Assembly (NCBI GenBank): GCA_965221075.1
Contig: OZ244865.1
Coordinates: 868,001-932,000 of the forward strand
Length of the DNA: 64,000 nt
Source of the DNA: UBA2970 sp965221075
Lineage (GTDB): Bacteria > Verrucomicrobiota > Verrucomicrobiia > Limisphaerales > AAA164-E04
Reading direction: 5' to 3'
The position numbers and the translations under genes are program-made. Under the pieces are notes generated by a model. The model had not been told where the DNA came from. It did no database searches and was given only the letters and a program-made list of their open reading frames with translations. This document shows, in pieces, positions 60,551 to 64,000 of the stretch. How positions within the stretch are numbered: position 1 is the first letter of the stretch; each line of letters opens with the position of its first letter.

Positions 60551-63408
60551 TAGGGTATCACCCGGACGAATCTGGCTTCGGCCCCGGCGGGCAGGGAGAA
60601 GGAGGGAGGGACCGCTCCGGCGATCGGCGTCCAGGGGCCGGTAACCGCGTCGGCCTGCTCCAGGGCCCGTCCGGACCATTCGATCACCAGGCTGCCCCGG
60701 GAGAGCGACACGGCGGCGATCCCCGCCGGTTCCGCGGCGGCCCTGCCTCCGGTCACCAGGGCGTTGTCGAAGAGGCCGATGGTCTGGTTGCCCACGATGT
60801 TGCCCTCGGCGTCGCTGGGGCCAATGTCGTCGGCGTAGGCCCCGATGCCGAAGGCGATGTCCTCGGCGTGGGGGAAGGGCAGCTGCGGGCCCGGGACTCC
60901 GTCGAGGTAGAGCCGTGCGGTGGCGCCGTCGAGGACCATCGAGACCAGGTGGCTGCCCCGGTCGTCGAAGGGTTCGCCGTCGAAGGCGGGGATGTTGATC
61001 CCGTCTCCCGAGATCTCGTTTTCGTCGGCTCCCCCGCTCCGGTTGTACCGCCATCCGAAGTCGCGGCCGTTGTGGGTGGTGTGGTCGGAGAAGAAGATGT
61101 ACTGGTCCCCGCTGCGGGCCCAGATCCCGGTCCGGCTCTCGGAGCTGGCCCCGGCGGCCAGGACGAAGTCCACCAGGCTGCGCTCGACGGAGAAGGTGAG
61201 GGGCTCTGAATCGGAGGCGGAGAAGGTCTCTCTGGTGAACGCCGCCAGGCCCGGCCACAGGGGGGCCTCCACCTCGACGTGGATGCGCAGGCGGCCGTCG
61301 GCCAGGCTCACCGAGGAGTCGGGCCCGGGCTTGGCCCTTCCGCTCTGGTTGAAGGAGGCGGACTCGACCTGCCAGAGGCCGGCGTCGAGCTGCGTTCCGT
61401 CGAAGCCGTCGGAGAGGAGAACCTCGGGACGGTGGTGCACGCGGAGATCGGCGGGAGGTCCGAGGCAAATCCCGCCCTGGCCACCGGAGAGGGAGAAGAC
61501 GGCGCTTCCGAGCCTGCGGGGCTCGATCGCCACCGTCCGGGACCGGGGCGAACCGGCCGGGAAGACCAGATCCAGGGAGCCGCCGGAGGCTCCCGCAGGA
61601 ACCGCCACGGAGGGGTCGCTGGAGGCCAGGGCCACCCTGACCTCCCGGTCGGCGGCCAGCCGGGGAACGCTCACCGTCATCTCCCCGCTCTGATCCAGGG
61701 TGATCGAGGGGGTGGGGGACTCCAGCCGGATGCAGGGCAGGGCGTAGGAGACCGATGCGTTGGCGAACCGGGCGAGCACGTAGTCGCCCTTGGACTGTCC
61801 GTAGGCCCCGACGGCGAAGCGGATGCCGCTGGAAACGGGGAACGGAAACCGGCCTCCCGGAACGCCGTCAAGAAACACCTCGACCATGCTGCCGTCGGCG
61901 ACCAGCCCGAGCCGGTAGGTGCCATTGCTGTCCATCCCCGAGAAGGCGGGGATCACCGTGCCGGTCCCGCTGGGCAAGCCGGGGCTGACGTTGACATGCC
62001 AGGTGGCCGCTCCCGAATCGATTCCGTCCTTGTACTGCTGCGAGAAGAACAGGTAGCGGGACCGGTCGGCGCTGGTCAGGATGATCCCCGAGCGGGAGGT
62101 GCCGTTGGCCTCCACCGAAACGCGGTCTACCTCGGCCACCAGGTTGATGTCGGGAGTTGCCGGGAACGAGTCCTCCCGGGTCGATGCCAAGGCTCCGCCC
62201 CAGGAATTGGTGGTGTTCCAGGTCTCGATCCTCAGCCTCTTCAGCGCTTGGGGCCCAGGTCTTCTTCCGATCTCCCAGTCGAGCCGGTGGGTCCAGTAGA
62301 AGGGCCCAAGCTTCCAGTCGCCCAGGGTGTCTCTATTACCTCTCCAGGCACCGGAATTGAACGAGAGGACCTCGCCGAACCTTTCCAGGACGGTGACCCT
62401 GACGGTCCCAGCGGCGACCAGAAGATCGGAGCTCGACAGGGAGAGCTGGGTGGAACCGGCCGAGAGGCCATCGATGGGCACTTTCATCGACTCGGGCCCT
62501 CCGGCAGGAAACACGATCGAAAGGCGCCTCCCCTGGGATCCGGAGGCTGTAGCGATGCGAGGGTCGCCGCTGGCCAGATGCACGGTCACCGGGGTTTCGG
62601 CGTTGGCCCCCTGCGGCAGGGCGACCGTGATCTCGCCGGGAGGCGCCCCAGCCATAAGGACCAGCTCGGTCTCGGTGAAGGAAGCTCTCCCTAATCGCTC
62701 GATCCTCAGGTTGTCCCAGACGGTCTCGGCGGTGTCGGTGTTGGCCCGGGCGTGGGAGCCGAAGTGGAAGAGCACCGGAGAGAAGGGGAACTCCACCTCG
62801 GCGCCCAGCTCGCCGTCCAGGTAGAGCTTCACCGTCGAGCCGTCCGCCACCATGCCCATGGTATGGAGCAGCCCGTCGTCCTTCCCGTCGAAGGCTCCGA
62901 TTCTGAGACCTGCCCCGGTGAGTACGTTCCTGGGCTCCCGGATGTCGCGGATGTAGTGCCAGCCTCTTCTCCAGACGTCGGCGAAGAGGATGTAGCGGGA
63001 CTCGGTCTCGTCGAAGATCCACAGGGCGCTGCGGGCGCCGGCTCCCTGCCCTGCCTCCTTTACCCGGTCGATGCGCAGTGCAACTGGCGAGGCCTCGGTG
63101 GCCTCGAAGCTCTCCTTGATGAGCAGGGCGCTGCCCGGCCACTGAGTAGTGGCGCTTGCGAAGCGCATCACGCCGTCGCCTGGCTCGATGTGGATGGCGC
63201 CCTCGCCTCCCTCGAAGAAGGACTCGACCGGCCAGTAACGGTCGGGATCGATGGCATTGGAGGAGAAGTCGTCCTCGAAGAGCACCTTCGCCGACTGAGG
63301 AAGGGCCTGTCCGGCGAGGGAAAGGAAAGCGAGGAGCGACAGCAGCCGGAGGAGGAAGTCTGTCTTCCGGGGAAAGGCGGAGCCTGGAAGGAGAGCACGG
63401 GTATTCAT
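60550..63408 (-). CDS. Large secreted LamG-like repeat protein, array copy 3
   Basis: A 952-residue paralogue with the same signal peptide, three LamG-like domains, two beta-sandwich domains and C-terminal module. It ends RFVRVIP before a TAG formed jointly by the TA target duplication and the IS end, so the insertion has left the protein intact. Differences from copies 1 and 2 concentrate at residues 343-425 (YWTHRLDWEIGRRPGP) and in the first domain (NAIDPDRYWPVESFFEGGEG). In the divergent segment it is closer to copy 2 than to copy 1. Confidence 0.85.
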   Translation of the reverse strand: MNTRALLPGSAFPRKTDFLLRLLSLLAFLSLAGQALPQSAKVLFEDDFSSNAIDPDRYWPVESFFEGGEGAIHIEPGDGVMRFASATTQWPGSALLIKESFEATEASPVALRIDRVKEAGQGAGARSALWIFDETESRYILFADVWRRGWHYIRDIREPRNVLTGAGLRIGAFDGKDDGLLHTMGMVADGSTVKLYLDGELGAEVEFPFSPVLFHFGSHARANTDTAETVWDNLRIERLGRASFTETELVLMAGAPPGEITVALPQGANAETPVTVHLASGDPRIATASGSQGRRLSIVFPAGGPESMKVPIDGLSAGSTQLSLSSSDLLVAAGTVRVTVLERFGEVLSFNSGAWRGNRDTLGDWKLGPFYWTHRLDWEIGRRPGPQALKRLRIETWNTTNSWGGALASTREDSFPATPDINLVAEVDRVSVEANGTSRSGIILTSADRSRYLFFSQQYKDGIDSGAATWHVNVSPGLPSGTGTVIPAFSGMDSNGTYRLGLVADGSMVEVFLDGVPGGRFPFPVSSGIRFAVGAYGQSKGDYVLARFANASVSYALPCIRLESPTPSITLDQSGEMTVSVPRLAADREVRVALASSDPSVAVPAGASGGSLDLVFPAGSPRSRTVAIEPRRLGSAVFSLSGGQGGICLGPPADLRVHHRPEVLLSDGFDGTQLDAGLWQVESASFNQSGRAKPGPDSSVSLADGRLRIHVEVEAPLWPGLAAFTRETFSASDSEPLTFSVERSLVDFVLAAGASSESRTGIWARSGDQYIFFSDHTTHNGRDFGWRYNRSGGADENEISGDGINIPAFDGEPFDDRGSHLVSMVLDGATARLYLDGVPGPQLPFPHAEDIAFGIGAYADDIGPSDAEGNIVGNQTIGLFDNALVTGGRAAAEPAGIAAVSLSRGSLVIEWSGRALEQADAVTGPWTPIAGAVPPSFSLPAGAEARFVRVIP

Positions 63409-63443
63409 TGCAATCTGGAAATCGTCGGATTGTGGGGAGGCTC
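63409..63443 (-). promoter_or_regulatory. Conserved 35-bp spacer between copies 4 and 3
   Basis: Same length and near-identical sequence to the copy 2/copy 1 spacer. The dyad is AATCTG (63412-63417) and CGGATT (63426-63431), imperfect by one position that still allows a G-T pair. Confidence 0.35.
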
Positions 63444-64000
63444 CTAGGGCACCACCCGGACGAACCTGGCTCCGGATACGGCGGGCAGGGAGAAGGAGGG
63501 AGGGACCGCCCCGGCGATCGGCGTCCAGGGGCCGGTAACCGCGTCGGCCTGCTCCAGGGCCCGCCCCGACCATTCGATCACCAGGCTGCCCCGGGAGAGC
63601 GACACGGCGGCGATCCCCGCCGGTCCCTCGGCGGCCCTGCCTCCGGTCACCAGGGCGTTGTCGAAGAGGCCGATGGTCTGGTTGCCTACGATGTCGCCTT
63701 CGGCGTCGCTGGGGCCGATGTCGTCGGCGTAGGCCCCGATGCCGAAGGCGATGTCCTCGGCGTGGGGGAAGGGCAGTCGGGGTCCCGGGACTCCGTCGAG
63801 GTAGAGGCGGACGGTGGTTCCGTCGAGGACCATCGAGACCAGGTGGCTGCCCTGGTCGTCGAAGGCTTCGCCGTCGAAGGCGGGGATGTTGATTCCGTCT
63901 CCCGAGATCTCGTTTTCGTCGGCTCCCCCGCTCCGGTTGTACCGCCATCCGAAGTCGCGGCCGTTGTGGGTGGTGTGGTCGGAGAAGAAGATGTACTGGT
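63444..64000 (-). CDS. Large secreted LamG-like repeat protein, array copy 4 (5' part beyond the window)
   Basis: The last 185 codons of a fourth paralogue: most of the third LamG-like domain (YIFFSDHTTHNGRDFGWRYN, LYLDGVPGPRLPFPHAED, IGAYADDIGPSDAEGDIVG) and the C-terminal module ending ARFVRVVP. Nearly identical to the other copies, with small changes such as AEGPAG for AAEPAG and AVSGAR for AGAGAR. The frame is open to the right edge, so the array continues outside the window. Confidence 0.87.
   Translation of the reverse strand, partial: QYIFFSDHTTHNGRDFGWRYNRSGGADENEISGDGINIPAFDGEAFDDQGSHLVSMVLDGTTVRLYLDGVPGPRLPFPHAEDIAFGIGAYADDIGPSDAEGDIVGNQTIGLFDNALVTGGRAAEGPAGIAAVSLSRGSLVIEWSGRALEQADAVTGPWTPIAGAVPPSFSLPAVSGARFVRVVP

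Larger units (their letters stand above)
59359..60552 (+). mobile_element. IS630-family insertion sequence with TA target duplication
   Basis: A complete 1190-bp element (59361-60550) flanked by TA dinucleotides, the IS630/Tc1 target. The ends are 29-bp imperfect inverted repeats. It encodes one DDE transposase. Its base composition is visibly less GC-rich than the host. It lies between array copies 2 and 3 and its right end is inside the stop codon of copy 3. Confidence 0.9.

Noticed and set aside
53381..64000. CRISPR or short tandem-repeat array
   Set aside because: The repeated unit is a whole gene of about 2.9 kb; no short direct repeats with spacers were seen here or elsewhere in the window.

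Overview
This is a GC-rich chromosomal segment (roughly two-thirds or more G+C by eye) packed with short-spaced or overlapping genes. It most likely comes from a member of the Verrucomicrobiota, perhaps Opitutae-like. The clues are a short Pro/Ala-rich membrane protein of a kind I associate with that phylum, pairs of secreted PQQ-type beta-propellers beside a DUF3311/sodium-solute symporter unit, DUF1080 and CotH secreted proteins, and a C-terminal 'S.TGPW.P..GA' module on large secreted proteins. The assignment is an inference; there is no rRNA in the window.

Layout. 1-5.1 kb (mostly minus): sufE (cut by the edge), dxr and cdsA overlapping as one unit, a small S4 RNA-binding protein, then uppS and purA. 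5.2-10.1 kb (minus): a GldA/GldF/GldG-like ABC exporter with a DUF4340 partner. 10.3-14.0 kb (minus): a PfkB kinase with two proteins resembling components of the ebo cluster (phosphodiesterase-like and dehydroquinate-synthase-like). 14.0-19.4 kb (plus): argH, a squalene/phytoene synthase, lysA and a fused cobA-hemD. 19.5-23.2 kb: a small glycogen-binding-like protein, tadA, a Nudix hydrolase, a XerC/D recombinase and purC. 23.2-24.6 kb shows no convincing gene. 24.6-30.7 kb (plus): two secreted beta-propellers, DUF3311 and a sodium:solute symporter with a large extra loop. 30.7-34.5 kb (plus): an adenylate-forming enzyme, an aldehyde dehydrogenase and an iron alcohol dehydrogenase that together look like a carboxylic-acid-to-alcohol module. 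Then come tRNA-Thr(UGU) and a TIM-barrel isomerase.

35.5-37.1 kb (minus) is a solitary OLD-type ATPase-TOPRIM protein with atypical composition, a defence-gene candidate. 37.3-48.0 kb mixes secreted proteins (CotH, tandem DUF1080, C39 peptidase) with housekeeping genes (PduO-type adenosyltransferase, Mrp ATPase, folK, dapB, trpA, a mannose-1-phosphate guanylyltransferase, a ribulokinase). 48.1-53.0 kb (plus) carries the Pro-rich protein, thioredoxin, a type II secretion F protein, a class V aminotransferase and a gene for only the C-terminal half of carbamoyl-phosphate synthase large chain.

The most striking region is 53.4 kb to the right edge: a head-to-tail array of at least four paralogous secreted proteins of about 950-965 residues, all on the minus strand. 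Each has three LamG-like domains alternating with beta-sandwich domains. The copies are nearly identical at their C-termini but diverge strongly in one segment of about 80 residues. An IS630-family element (59359-60552) sits exactly in the stop codon of the third copy and regenerates the TAG. Diversification of a surface or secreted binding protein is my best interpretation, but the ligand and role are unknown.
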